Positions 40,919 to 50,714 of a DNA stretch of 64,000 nucleotides are shown here, in pieces. The stretch is from Clostridium senegalense JC122 (GTDB taxonomy: Bacteria; Bacillota; Clostridia; Clostridiales; Clostridiaceae): NCBI RefSeq assembly GCF_000285575.1, contig NZ_HE611050.1:741471-805470 (forward strand), written 5' to 3'. The position numbers and the translations under genes are program-made. Numbering within the stretch: the first letter of the stretch is position 1; each line of letters begins with the position of its first letter. Below the pieces are notes generated by a model, which was not told the DNA's origin, did no database searches, and saw only the letters and a program-made list of their open reading frames with translations.

Positions 40919-41443
40919 ATGGAAAACAAAAAAGTTAATGTATTATTTTCTAAAGAAGAAATTGAAAAAGCAAATGCTAGACTAGGAAAAGAAATTTCTG
41001 AAGCTTATGAAGGAAAAAAACTTTATGTTTTATCACTTCTTAGAGGTAGCTTTATATTTGCTGCTGATTTAGTAAGATATATATATGTTCCTACAAAAAT
41101 AGGTTTTATGACAACCTCTAGCTATGGTCATAATGAAGAATCATCTGGTATTGTTAAAGTTGTTAATGATGTTCCTGACAATATAGAAGGGTTTGACGTT
41201 TTAATTGTTGATGACATTATTGACAGTGGGATAACAATGGATTTTGTTGTAAATCATATAAAAAGCTTAGGTGCAAATTCTGTTAAATGTTGTTCTTTAC
41301 TTGATAAACCATCAAGAAGAAAAGTAAGTATAAAACCTGACTTTTGCGGATTTGCTATTGAAGATTTATTTGTAGTTGGTTATGGTTTAAACTATGGTGA
41401 TTATTATAGAAACATACCTTACATATTTAATTGGGAATCATAA
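40919..41443 (+). CDS. hpt: Hypoxanthine phosphoribosyltransferase
   Basis: 174 aa purine salvage enzyme forming IMP/GMP. The PRPP-binding motif VLIVDDIIDSGITM and the N-terminal LLRGSFIFAADLVRYI segment are intact. ATG 40919 has AGGGGCG upstream. Terminator at 41462. Confidence 0.94.
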   Translation: MENKKVNVLFSKEEIEKANARLGKEISEAYEGKKLYVLSLLRGSFIFAADLVRYIYVPTKIGFMTTSSYGHNEESSGIVKVVNDVPDNIEGFDVLIVDDIIDSGITMDFVVNHIKSLGANSVKCCSLLDKPSRRKVSIKPDFCGFAIEDLFVVGYGLNYGDYYRNIPYIFNWES

Positions 41444-41461
41444 TTAAATTTATTTAATCTT

Positions 41462-41490
41462 AAAACGAGTGAAAAATCACTCGTTTTTTT
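41462..41490 (+). terminator. Terminator of hpt
   Basis: AAAACGAGTGA/TCACTCGTTTT stem, AAAA loop and T7. The yunB stop codon lies at its right edge, so it may act in both directions. Confidence 0.9.
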
Positions 41491-42127
41491 ATTGTTTATT
41501 CATATCCATTTGTATTGAAGTTTCAGGTATTTTTCCTACTATAATCGTTTCTGCTATAGGTACCTGAGTAGCAACTTGTACATCTTCATTAGCCATAGGT
41601 AATATCACTTTAATATTTGTTTTTACTTCTACATATATTTTATGTCTTACTTGATTTATACCTGCTGTCTCAAAATCTGAACTGTATTTTGTTTCTACAT
41701 GCCCTATCGGTTGCATTTTAGCTGTTATTTTAGGTCCAAAATTTGCCAATATATTATTCTTAGTTATATATCCAGTTGGAATTTTTACATCTTGATAACT
41801 TAAATTATTTAATTCTTCTTGAATTTCTAAAGATACTTCATTAGCAATTTTGTTCATCTTTAATGTGTCTGCTTGTACCAATACAATATTCCCATTCTCA
41901 TCTTTTTGAAATTTAATAATGTCTTCATAATCAAATTCATTTACGTATTTTTCCAAAATAGATTTATTCATAACTTGCACTGCTCTTGCTCTCATTTCTC
42001 CATCACAAATTGCAAGAACACTTGGTAATATAATTTCATCAAAATAATATATAAATGAACTAAGTATGGCAAATATAAATATAATTACCATTACTATTTT
42101 TAACTTCATGTATTTTTTCATATACAA
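41489..42127 (-). CDS. yunB: Sporulation protein YunB
   Basis: 212 aa with one N-terminal membrane helix (IVMVIIFIFAILSSFIYYF) and an extracytoplasmic domain; residues around AVQVMNKSILE and KIPTGYI..N match YunB. In Bacillus the gene is sigma-E controlled and needed for efficient sporulation. Divergent from the PBP gene. Confidence 0.85.
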   Translation of the reverse strand: MYMKKYMKLKIVMVIIFIFAILSSFIYYFDEIILPSVLAICDGEMRARAVQVMNKSILEKYVNEFDYEDIIKFQKDENGNIVLVQADTLKMNKIANEVSLEIQEELNNLSYQDVKIPTGYITKNNILANFGPKITAKMQPIGHVETKYSSDFETAGINQVRHKIYVEVKTNIKVILPMANEDVQVATQVPIAETIIVGKIPETSIQMDMNKQ

Positions 42128-42304
42128 TTATCCCCTTTTTTTAATAAAATTTTCTTAATATGTTTACTTTCTAGTAAAATAGTAATAATAAATTATATGT
42201 ACTATTATTTATATAAAGAATAATTTTATAAATTTTATTAATTTTATATAGTATGATATAATACAAAAATGATAATCAACAGAATAATCCTAAGGAGGAT
42301 GCTT

Positions 42305-44737
42305 ATGAGTGAAAAAAAGCCTACGGTTGAAAATAAAAATAATAAAACAAGTAGAAAAAAAATACTTAAAGGTATATTTATTGTATTTATTATATTATTC
42401 TTATCATGTGCAGCAATAGGTACTGGCGTAGTTTACGGTATGATAAAAACTGCACCAACAATAGATGTGGAAAAGTTCCTTGATATTGAGGAAACTTCTA
42501 CTATATATGATTCTAAAAGTAATCTAATAGATGAATTCTTAACTCCAGAGCGACGAATATCTATAGATATAGATAAAACTTCTGAAAATTTAAAAGATGC
42601 TTTTGTTAGCATAGAGGATGAACGTTTTTATTCTCATAAAGGTATTGATTTTAGAAGAATAGGTGGAGCAATATTTCAAGATGTTAAAATCATCTTTGGC
42701 ATGTCTGAAGGTAATTTACAAGGGGCATCTACTATAACTCAACAGTTAGTTAAATATAGATATTTTCTAGAAGATTCCCTAGAAAATAGAACATCCATAA
42801 AAAGAAAAGTTCAAGAAATGTACTTATCCTTAAAACTTGAAAAAGAACTTAGTAAAAGTGAGATTTTAGAATCTTATATGAATACTATATACTTAGGTGG
42901 AACTTCCCATGGTGTAGAAGCTGCATCTCAAATGTATTTTAATAAATCTTCAAAGGATTTAACATTAAAGCAATCAGCTTTTATAGCAGGCGCTGCACAG
43001 AATCCATCTGTGTCTTATTATAATGCTTATGAAAACTTTAAAAATAATATACCTTTTGATTCTCCTAGAACAAAAACTGTTTTAGATAAAATGTTAGAAC
43101 TTGGGAAAATAACTAATACAGAATATGATGCTGCAATTGAAGACCCTTTGACATTTGACTTTAATATTAATTCTAACAATGGAATGAATTTTGAATATTT
43201 TTCAAGACCTGCCATAAATCAAGTTGTGGATGATATGGTAGAGATTTATAAAATTTCTAAATCCGAAGCACTTGATAAGTTAATGTATGGTGGTTATAAA
43301 GTTTATACCACTATGGATACAGAACTTCAAAATGAGGTTCAAGAAATAGTAAATGATTCTAATGGATCTATATTAAATATTAATGATAATCCAAACTTAC
43401 AAGCATCAGCAACAATCATGGATTATAAAACTGGTGATGTTAAATGTATTGTTGGTGGCCGTGGTAAGCAGGAACCAAACTCTTATAATAGAGCTGCTTC
43501 TGAAAATTTCTTACGTTCTCCTGGTTCTTCATTAAAACCACTTACGGTCTATGCTCCAGCTATAAATGAGCAGATTTTAACTGCTGGTTCAATGATTGAA
43601 GATTCTCCAATTCCAACTTCAATAGGTTCAAAATATGGAGATCCTCCATATGATCCTAAAAATGCGCAATTAGACTATGAAGGTTATATGACACTACGAG
43701 ATTCTATACGTAGTTCTAGAAATACTGTTGCTACTAAAGTAACAGACACTATTGGTCTTGATATTTCTGCAAAATATGGCACAAATTTTGGAATTCAACT
43801 AGATGAAACAGATAAAAGCTCAATTTCAGCTCTAGCTTTAGGACAGCTAGATGGTGGTAGTTTAGCTGGAACAAATCCTTTAGCCTTATCTGCAGCTTAT
43901 GGAACTTTTGGTAATAATGGAGTTTACACTAAACCAAGATTATATACAAAAGTATTAGATAGACATGGAAAAGTAATTTTAGAAAATAAAATTGAAACAA
44001 ACACTGTCTTATCATCTCAAGCTTCATATATAGTTTATGATATGCTAAAAGAACCTGTAATTGGAACTGGTCCTAGTGCGGCTTTTGGTAATATGGAAGT
44101 TAGAGGTAAAACTGGTACTGCTTCTGATTCTACTGATTTAACCTTTGCAGGGTTAACGCCTTATCTTTCTGCTGCAGTATGGATTGGAAATGATGATTAT
44201 ACTCCAATTTATAATATGAACAGTGATAAACCTGCTGCACTTTGGGGTAGAGTTATGGCTGCTGCTCATAGGAGCTTAGAATATTCGGAATTAGCACGTC
44301 CTGATGGAATTGTCAGTGTAGATATCTGTAGAGACTCAGGTACTCTTCCTACACAATTATCTTATAAAGATCCTAGAGGCAATCGTGTATACTCAGAGTT
44401 GTTTATTGACGGCACTCAACCTTCTTCTTTAGATAACATTCACGTAGAGTCTCAATATGTTTTAGGCGCTGATGGAAAATATTACTTACCATCTGAAAAT
44501 ACACCAAAAAGCAAAATAAAAACAGGAGTATTTATAACTAGGGATTATTATTCATATGTATTCCTTAATGATTCAAAATGGTTAGTCCCTACTGAAACAG
44601 ATCCAACATCTTATAAGACTACTGATAAAGACAAGGAGAAAAATAAAGATAAAGATAAGGATAAAGACAAAGATAAAGATAAGAATTCCAATTCAAATAA
44701 AAATAAAAATAAATCTAGTAATAGAAAATTATTTTAA
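42305..44737 (+). CDS. Class A penicillin-binding protein (transglycosylase/transpeptidase)
   Basis: 810 aa. N-terminal cytosolic tail and membrane helix (~20-45). The GT51 transglycosylase domain carries EDERFYSHKGIDF and GASTITQQLVK; the transpeptidase has the active-site SxxK as SSLK (SPGSSLKP), SRN, and KTGT. The C-terminus is a low-complexity Lys-Asp/Asn tail made of repeated KD codons. ATG 42305 follows AAGGAGG. It polymerises and cross-links peptidoglycan outside the membrane. Confidence 0.95.
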   Translation: MSEKKPTVENKNNKTSRKKILKGIFIVFIILFLSCAAIGTGVVYGMIKTAPTIDVEKFLDIEETSTIYDSKSNLIDEFLTPERRISIDIDKTSENLKDAFVSIEDERFYSHKGIDFRRIGGAIFQDVKIIFGMSEGNLQGASTITQQLVKYRYFLEDSLENRTSIKRKVQEMYLSLKLEKELSKSEILESYMNTIYLGGTSHGVEAASQMYFNKSSKDLTLKQSAFIAGAAQNPSVSYYNAYENFKNNIPFDSPRTKTVLDKMLELGKITNTEYDAAIEDPLTFDFNINSNNGMNFEYFSRPAINQVVDDMVEIYKISKSEALDKLMYGGYKVYTTMDTELQNEVQEIVNDSNGSILNINDNPNLQASATIMDYKTGDVKCIVGGRGKQEPNSYNRAASENFLRSPGSSLKPLTVYAPAINEQILTAGSMIEDSPIPTSIGSKYGDPPYDPKNAQLDYEGYMTLRDSIRSSRNTVATKVTDTIGLDISAKYGTNFGIQLDETDKSSISALALGQLDGGSLAGTNPLALSAAYGTFGNNGVYTKPRLYTKVLDRHGKVILENKIETNTVLSSQASYIVYDMLKEPVIGTGPSAAFGNMEVRGKTGTASDSTDLTFAGLTPYLSAAVWIGNDDYTPIYNMNSDKPAALWGRVMAAAHRSLEYSELARPDGIVSVDICRDSGTLPTQLSYKDPRGNRVYSELFIDGTQPSSLDNIHVESQYVLGADGKYYLPSENTPKSKIKTGVFITRDYYSYVFLNDSKWLVPTETDPTSYKTTDKDKEKNKDKDKDKDKDKDKNSNSNKNKNKSSNRKLF

Positions 44738-44780
44738 AAAACAAAGTAGAGCTTTGAAATTCAAAGCTCTACTTTGTTTT
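44737..44780. terminator. Bidirectional terminator between pbp and spoVAE
   Basis: AAAACAAAGTAGAGCTTTG and its complement form a 19-bp stem; the spoVAE stop codon lies within the right arm. Confidence 0.85.
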
Positions 44781-45125
44781 AGCATTAGATAAAACTGACA
44801 TTATATACCCAAATACAATAGCTGCACTTATTCCTCCAGCTGCACCTTGAACACCGCCAGTAAATATTCCTAGAAAACCATCTTTGTCAACAGCCTTCAT
44901 TACACCATTTGCTAGCGAATATCCAAAGCCTGGTAGTGGTACAGTAGCACCAGCTTTTCCTATTTGCACTACTTTTTCATATATTCCAAGGCCCTGTAAT
45001 ATAACACCACCTGTAACAAACAAAACTAATATCCTTGCTGGAGTTAACTTAGTTGTATCCATTAATATTTGACCAATAACACATATTATTCCACCAACTA
45101 TAAATACAGATAAATATTCATTCAT
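44769..45125 (-). CDS. spoVAE: Stage V sporulation protein AE
   Basis: 118-aa hydrophobic protein with about four membrane segments, part of the spore inner-membrane SpoVA channel that moves Ca-dipicolinate. The conserved PLPGFGYSLANGVMKAV segment is present. It starts immediately after spoVAD. Confidence 0.95.
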   Translation of the reverse strand: MNEYLSVFIVGGIICVIGQILMDTTKLTPARILVLFVTGGVILQGLGIYEKVVQIGKAGATVPLPGFGYSLANGVMKAVDKDGFLGIFTGGVQGAAGGISAAIVFGYIMSVLSNAKTK

Positions 45126-46148
45126 TTAATCACCATCCATTTCAATAGCTACAGCATGTGCAATACCTGGTATAGTCTCACCTTGTAGGGTTGATATAGA
45201 ATTTAAAAGTGCTCCCGTTGAAACTAAGAGAACTCTTTTTAATTCTCCTTTAATCATCTTCTTGTAAATATAACTTCCCATAACAGCCGCTGAGCAACCA
45301 CAACCACTGCCTCCAGAATTGGTATCTTGCTTTTCACAATCAAATATTTCTGCACCACAATCAATGTAATTTTTTTTAACATCAATTTTACATTCTAATA
45401 ATAGCTTTTCTGTTATTGTTTTTCCTATACTACCTAAATCTCCAGTAACAATCAAATCATAATAATTAGGTTTTAAACCTGTATCAACAAAGTGTTGTTT
45501 AATTGTATCTACTGCTGCTGGTGCCATTGCTGCTCCCATTTCATTAGGATCTGTTATCCCATAATCTTTAATCTTACCTGTTGTAATATATGTAATATGT
45601 GGTTTATGCTTAACATTTCTATTTGTTAGCATCATTGCTCCGGCTCCTGTAACAGTCCATTGACAACTAGGCGTTCTTTGACTTCCCATTTCTAATGGAA
45701 CTCTAAATTGTCTTTCTGCTGACGAAAAATGCGAGGATGTAGATGCGATAGCATAATTAGCACATCCAGCTTCTACAGCCATGGCTGCAACTGAAAGAGT
45801 TTCTGTCATATTAGAGCAAGCACCATACATACCTATAAATGGTATACAAAGATCTCTAGCCATAAAACTTGAGGAAAATAATTGATTTAATAAATCTCCA
45901 CTAAATATATAGTTTATATCACTTTCTTTTACATTTGCATCTTTTATACATCCTTGAACTGCTGAATAGTGTATCTTACTTTCTGCTTTTTCAAAGGTTT
46001 CACACTGACACATATCATCATCTAATATTTCGTGAAAATAATCTTTTAATGGCCCTTCTCCTTCTTTAGGACCTACAACTGTATATGTAGAAAGAATTTT
46101 AGGTTTACTTTCTAATTTTACTGTTTGCTTTCCCATTCTGATTGCCAA
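45126..46148 (-). CDS. spoVAD: Stage V sporulation protein AD
   Basis: 340-aa thiolase-fold protein that binds dipicolinic acid in the SpoVA complex. The segments GMYGACSNMTETLSVA and GSGCGCSAAVMGSYI are characteristic. It sits between spoVAC (4 nt) and spoVAE (0 nt), so translation is tightly coupled. Confidence 0.96.
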   Translation of the reverse strand: MAIRMGKQTVKLESKPKILSTYTVVGPKEGEGPLKDYFHEILDDDMCQCETFEKAESKIHYSAVQGCIKDANVKESDINYIFSGDLLNQLFSSSFMARDLCIPFIGMYGACSNMTETLSVAAMAVEAGCANYAIASTSSHFSSAERQFRVPLEMGSQRTPSCQWTVTGAGAMMLTNRNVKHKPHITYITTGKIKDYGITDPNEMGAAMAPAAVDTIKQHFVDTGLKPNYYDLIVTGDLGSIGKTITEKLLLECKIDVKKNYIDCGAEIFDCEKQDTNSGGSGCGCSAAVMGSYIYKKMIKGELKRVLLVSTGALLNSISTLQGETIPGIAHAVAIEMDGD

Positions 46149-46152
46149 AAAA

Positions 46153-46608
46153 TCACCACCTAATAAAATAATATAGAAGTCCTAATATTACCGAAGCTGT
46201 TGTTCCATATGCTAAAACTGGACCTGCAATTGTAAATATTTTTGCTCCAACACCTAAAACATAGCCTTCTTTTTTAAATTCAATAGCTGGAGATACTACA
46301 GAGTTAGCAAACCCTGTTATTGGTACTACAGAACCAGCACCTGCATAATCACCAATTTTATCATAAACACCAATTCCTGTTAGACTAGCTCCTATAAATA
46401 TCATTATTATAGGTAAATATACTTTAGCCTGTTCAACAGATATTCCAAATCGAAGTAATACATTATATATCACTTGACCTATAGTGCAAATTAATCCTCC
46501 TGTCCAAAATGCTCTAAAACAGTTTTTTATTAAATTTGGTTTAGGAGTTTCTTCTTCATATAACTGATGAAATTTTTTCTTCAGTTTATTTTCCTTCATA
46601 AAGTTCAC
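46153..46608 (-). CDS. spoVAC: Stage V sporulation protein AC
   Basis: 151-aa membrane protein; about four helices after a charged N-terminus. VPITGFANSVVSPAIEFKKEG is the family motif. In Bacillus SpoVAC acts as a mechanosensitive channel in the DPA release complex. First gene of the minimal three-gene spoVA operon, expected to be under sigma-G; I could not identify its promoter with confidence. Confidence 0.95.
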   Translation of the reverse strand: MNFMKENKLKKKFHQLYEEETPKPNLIKNCFRAFWTGGLICTIGQVIYNVLLRFGISVEQAKVYLPIIMIFIGASLTGIGVYDKIGDYAGAGSVVPITGFANSVVSPAIEFKKEGYVLGVGAKIFTIAGPVLAYGTTASVILGLLYYFIRW

Positions 46609-46721
46609 CTCTTTTATAACTATTATTCTTCTATATATTATTAGTAACTAATCTTACTATTATTCTTTAATAAGATTATATTAAAATAAAATATAATCTT
46701 ATTAAAAACTTTATATCTAAA

Positions 46722-46761
46722 AATTAAAAGTGGTTAAGATATTTTTACATCTTAACCACTT
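46722..46761 (-). terminator. Terminator of the spoIIA operon
   Basis: AAGTGGTTAAGAT pairs with ATCTTAACCACTT, then TTAATTTT. It overlaps the sigF stop codon and isolates spoVA from spoIIA. Confidence 0.85.
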
Positions 46762-47507
46762 AATTTTTCTTTCATAATTTTCAATACTTTTTTCTCTATT
46801 CTAGATACCTGAACTTGACTTATACCTAGCATCTTAGCAACTTCAACTTGTGTTTTATCCTTAAAATATCTTAACATAATAATTTGTCTTGATTTTGCAT
46901 CTAATTTACTTAGTGCTTCTTTTAATGCTAATTTATCTAAAACCTCTGTATCTTCCTCATAATCTTCACTTAATTTATCAATTAATAATACTGGTGCGCC
47001 ATCATCATGATGAATAGTATCATATAAATATTGCATATTATTAGATGCCTCTAGTGCAGTGATTATTTCTTCTTTAGGTATTTCTGAAAATTTAGATAAT
47101 TCTTCTATTGTAGGATCCCTTCCTAATTTTTTTGCAAGTGTATCTTTATCATAATGTATCTTTTTTGCAACAGTTTTTATACTTCTACTTACTTTTATTA
47201 TTCCATCATCTCTTAGAAACCTTTTTATTTCTCCTACAATCATTGGAACTGCATAAGTTGAAAACTTAACATTAAACCCATCATCAAAATTATTTACAGC
47301 TTTTACAAGGCCTATACAGCCAATTTGAAATATATCATCATACTCATAGCCCCTATTTAAAAATTTCTTACTTAATGCAGATACTAGTGGTAAATTCATT
47401 TCAATTAGAAAATCTAGAGCTTCCTTATCGCCACCTTTAGCTTTTTTTATAAGCTCCATATTATCATCGTAATTATAATTATTCACCTTATAATTTTTTT
47501 CCCCCAT
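46752..47507 (-). CDS. sigF: Sporulation sigma factor F
   Basis: About 251 aa. Forespore-specific sigma-70 family factor: region 2 FQIGCIGLVKAVNNFDDGFNVKFSTYAVPMIVGEIKRFLRDD split into recognisable parts (YDDIFQIGCIGLVKA, FSTYAVPMIVGEI), region 3, and region 4.2 HTH (TQVEVAKMLGISQVQVSRIE). ATG 47507 has AGGTG 6 nt upstream; a GTG at 47516 is also in frame. It follows the spoIIAB stop directly. Confidence 0.96.
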   Translation of the reverse strand: MGEKNYKVNNYNYDDNMELIKKAKGGDKEALDFLIEMNLPLVSALSKKFLNRGYEYDDIFQIGCIGLVKAVNNFDDGFNVKFSTYAVPMIVGEIKRFLRDDGIIKVSRSIKTVAKKIHYDKDTLAKKLGRDPTIEELSKFSEIPKEEIITALEASNNMQYLYDTIHHDDGAPVLLIDKLSEDYEEDTEVLDKLALKEALSKLDAKSRQIIMLRYFKDKTQVEVAKMLGISQVQVSRIEKKVLKIMKEKLSG

Positions 47508-47516
47508 ATTAGTCAC

Positions 47517-47948
47517 CTATACTGCTGAGTTAAAAGTTTTCTTCATAATAACTTTAGTTCCTTCACCTTGTGTTGATATTACCTCTAAACTATCCATAAA
47601 AGTCTCCATAACAGTAAATCCCATACCTGACCTTTCTAAGTCTGGTCTTGAGGTAAATAGTGGCTCTCTAGCTGTTTTTACATCATTTATACCTTTTCCT
47701 TTGTCTACAACAATTACAGTCAATTCATTTCCTTCTATAGTTGCTTCTACTTCAACCATTTTGGTTGAATCTTCCTCATAGCCATGTATTATAGCATTAG
47801 TAACCGCCTCTGATATAGCAGTTTTTATATCATTTATCTCCTCTATTGTTGGATCTAATTGAGCTGCAAACACTGATACTACAACTCTTGCAAAGCTTTC
47901 ATTTTCAGATTTACTTAAAAACTCTATTTTCATTCTATTGTGACTCAT
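47517..47948 (-). CDS. spoIIAB: Anti-sigma F factor SpoIIAB
   Basis: About 143 aa GHKL kinase/anti-sigma factor. N box [13 protein letters not shown]1 DKGKGI, and G2-type [14 protein letters not shown] are visible. It phosphorylates SpoIIAA and holds sigma-F inactive before septation. ATG 47948 ([10 protein letters not shown]) follows GGAGGG; the frame extends to overlap spoIIAA. Confidence 0.96.
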   Translation of the reverse strand: MSHNRMKIEFLSKSENESFARVVVSVFAAQLDPTIEEINDIKTAISEAVTNAIIHGYEEDSTKMVEVEATIEGNELTVIVVDKGKGINDVKTAREPLFTSRPDLERSGMGFTVMETFMDSLEVISTQGEGTKVIMKKTFNSAV

Positions 47949-47961
47949 CTTAATCCCTCCA

Positions 47962-48297
47962 TTAAACATTCTTTAATGCTTCATCAACATTGTCATAAAC
48001 ATCAATAATTTTAAATAAACCTGACAACTCAAAAACCTTTTTTATAGAAGGTTTTAAATCTGTCACACATAGACTTCCACCATGCATAGATATTTTTTTA
48101 TATCTTCCTATAACAGCTCCTATCCCTGAGCTATCCATAAAAGATACTCCTGAAAAATTTAATATAAGTTTCATAGTTCCTTCCATATCCATTCTGTCAT
48201 CTATCTTATTTCTTAGTTCTGAAGCACTATGATGATCAAGCTCTCCGTTAAGTTTTACTATTAACTTTTCATTTAACTTTTCAAATGTTAATTGCAT
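47962..48297 (-). CDS. spoIIAA: Anti-anti-sigma F factor SpoIIAA
   Basis: 111 aa STAS-domain protein. The phosphorylatable Ser lies in [15 protein letters not shown]. It releases sigma-F from SpoIIAB when dephosphorylated. ATG 48297 follows GGAGGG. First gene of the classic spoIIAA-spoIIAB-sigF operon. Confidence 0.96.
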   Translation of the reverse strand: MQLTFEKLNEKLIVKLNGELDHHSASELRNKIDDRMDMEGTMKLILNFSGVSFMDSSGIGAVIGRYKKISMHGGSLCVTDLKPSIKKVFELSGLFKIIDVYDNVDEALKNV

Positions 48298-48315
48298 AAT
48301 ATTCCCTCCAACCAT

Positions 48316-48772
48316 TACTAAAATTCTAATATTAATCTATTTAACTTATTATTATATTCTTTTAAATATGTTATATTACAAAAACATTATAACACAAATT
48401 TAAATTTTTTACATTATTTTACTATTATTTTATAATAAAACTTATTTTTTATAAGCAAAATATAAAATATTTTCTAACTTAATCCAATATTTTTTTAATA
48501 TTATACTTTACAATAACATTTGTTATAGACATTGAAGCCCTGTTTTCTTCAATTTAATAATATAATTTACTTTATAAATTTATATAAAATAAAAAATTAC
48601 GGTTAGAATTATCAGAAACATAGTGCATAATGAACTCCTTAACTCTTAACTAAAATAACTTTTTAACTATCTGTAAAATATTAATTGAACTTTTCTCACT
48701 TAATAAATAAATTTAAATTGGAGATTATTTGCCTATAGTTTTATAAATGAACAATAAACTTTCATATCAATT
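48316..48772. other. Intergenic region upstream of spoIIA with repeat remnants
   Basis: About 450 bp containing the spoIIA promoter region and an element end. At 48640-48740 (minus) it reads TATAGGCAAATAATCTCC ... TTATTTTAGTTAAGAG, the same as the left end of the composite element at 57621-57996. The expected sigma-H promoter could not be placed convincingly. Confidence 0.5.
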
Positions 48773-50522
48773 TTATTGTTCATTTATTAATTCAATTTCT
48801 TTATCATTAAAATTAAAATATTCATATAATTGTTGCTCACTTGAAAGTTCTTTTCCTTTAATATTAGGTATATATAGTCTCATAAGATTATTAGGATAAT
48901 ATTCATATAAGTCTTCTCCAAGTTTTTTTGCAAAAGTTTTAAAATAAAAATCATAAATTTTGCTATTTAATATAAACAATAAGTCTTCATATCTAAAATT
49001 TTTATTTTCTTTAAGCCTTAATGCGTAAACATCTGCACTAAAATAACTACCATTATCTAAAGAAAACTTATTAGCAGATGCCTTGAATGGGAATATTATT
49101 TTTCTTCTTCAAAAATTTCTTTATTTCTTCCCCATTGAAGTTGATACCATTTTCTGACCCCTTTTATACACTCTCTTCTTTTACTTAGTTTTTCTTTATA
49201 TTGTCTTATATGATTTATTGCATTAGGTTGCATTTCTTCATCTTCTATTAAATCAGAGTATATTATATAATTTTTTCTTCTATTTACTTGATTTTTCTTT
49301 ATAAAGCTTCCTTTTATCCAAGGTTTTAATAATTCCTTTTCTATATTTTCACATTTTATAGTTTCTTCATCAACAACAAAAGCCTTATCGCATCCTGTAA
49401 TAATTCCTTGATGGCTAGTACAAATATCTGATAATTGAAACTGGCAAAAACTTTCTATTTTTTCTACAATGGATTTTATATCATTGCTTCTTAAAATCCA
49501 TCGTTCTCCATTTAATGTAGACTCACTTATTAAAAATTTTTTATAAGCATCTCCCTGGTTTAAAAATAAAGAGTTATAAAATTTATCATCCTTACGACCT
49601 TTATCAGATAGCGGTTTTATAATTTCTACATCCCTTAAACTATTTTTTCTTTTTCTATAAAAATAATTACTGGGTCTATACCTACACCTTTAAAAGGCCT
49701 GACCCCATAAAAATCTATTATTCTTATTATGTGAGTATTTTCTCTTAATGTTTTTCTTAATTCTTTACCGCTAGATGATTCTAAAAAATATCGTGATGTT
49801 ATAAATGATAATTTTCCTTTTACTCTTAATAAGTCTAATGACTTTTTAAAAAAACAATATGATAAATCACTTTTATCTTTGAATATATCTCTAAATCGTT
49901 CTTTTAATTTTAACGAGTATTCTTTATCTATTTGCTTAGGTCCTACATATGGAGGATTTCCTATAAATATATCAAATCTTAAATCTTCTTCTAAAAATAA
50001 AAAATCCTTATTGCCAAGATTTTTATCATATATATAATTACTACAACTGAACAAATCTATTTGTAAAATTTTTAATGCAACTTCATCTATATCAAATCCA
50101 TATAAATTATTTTCTATAATATGTCTAGTTATATCTTTTTCCAAAATATTGATACCATTAACTTTATTTATATTAGATAAGTTCTCCTTATACATTTTAT
50201 ATAGGTGTGTAAAACATGGAATAATCAAATTACCAACACCACAAGAAGGATCTACTACTTTAATATATGGATTATTTATCACATCTTCTTTAGTGATACT
50301 GCTTTCAACTATATATTTAGCTATTGGATATGGAGTATATACAATCCCCTTTTCTTTATTTTCTTTTAGACCTTCATAATAATATTCTCCAATTAAATCA
50401 TCTTCTTTTAATTTAATATTTTTTTTAAATTTCACTATGGCAGTTTGTTTAAAAATTTCATCAATTGGAGTTATTAAAAGATTATATAACTCCATAACTT
50501 GCCTTTTAAAATCAAAGTCCAT
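48773..50522 (-). pseudogene. CamA-like orphan N6-adenine DNA methyltransferase, interrupted by two 1-base frameshifts
   Basis: Restoring one A at each of two runs (49643-49648 and 49099-49103) gives one 583-aa protein. Features in order: SAM-binding DPSCGVGNLIIP (~100), catalytic NPPY (FIGNPPYVG, ~185), DLSYCFFKKSLDLL, RYFLESSSGKELR, then in the second frame SHQGIITGCDKAFVV and RKWYQLQWGRNKEIFEEEK, and in the third FSADVYALRLKEN. From memory these blocks parallel Clostridioides difficile CamA (577 aa, CAAAAA-specific) closely and in order. No restriction enzyme gene is adjacent. It sits upstream of the spoIIA operon. Confidence 0.75.
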
Positions 50523-50637
50523 AACTTCCCCTCATCTTTTCTCAATATTCAAACAATTTTCTTAATTTAGTATATCATAATTTGTAAAATTATTGAAGTA
50601 TATCTGTAAATAAAAGGGTTTATATCAAAATGATACA

Positions 50638-50689
50638 AAAAAGTCACTCTAAAATAGATTTAATTTTCTATTTTAAAATGACTTTTTAT
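50638..50689 (-). terminator. Terminator of the histidine-degradation operon
   Basis: AAAAAGTCA...CTAAAATAGA pairs with TCTATTTTA...TGACTTTTT; in minus orientation it ends in TTTTTT after fchA. Confidence 0.8.
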
Positions 50690-50714
50690 ATTTGTAAATT
50701 TATTAAATTAATTT

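Noticed and set aside
44630-44715. Repeated KD codons in the PBP tail as a coding repeat of interest
   Set aside because: Low-complexity Lys/Asp/Asn tails are common at the C-terminus of clostridial class A PBPs.
48316-48480. Sigma-H promoter for spoIIA
   Set aside because: Expected from Bacillus biology, but no AGGANNT / GAAT pair at correct spacing was convincing.
48773-50522. Restriction-modification system
   Set aside because: Only a methyltransferase is present; no nuclease or specificity gene is adjacent, so an orphan enzyme is the better reading.
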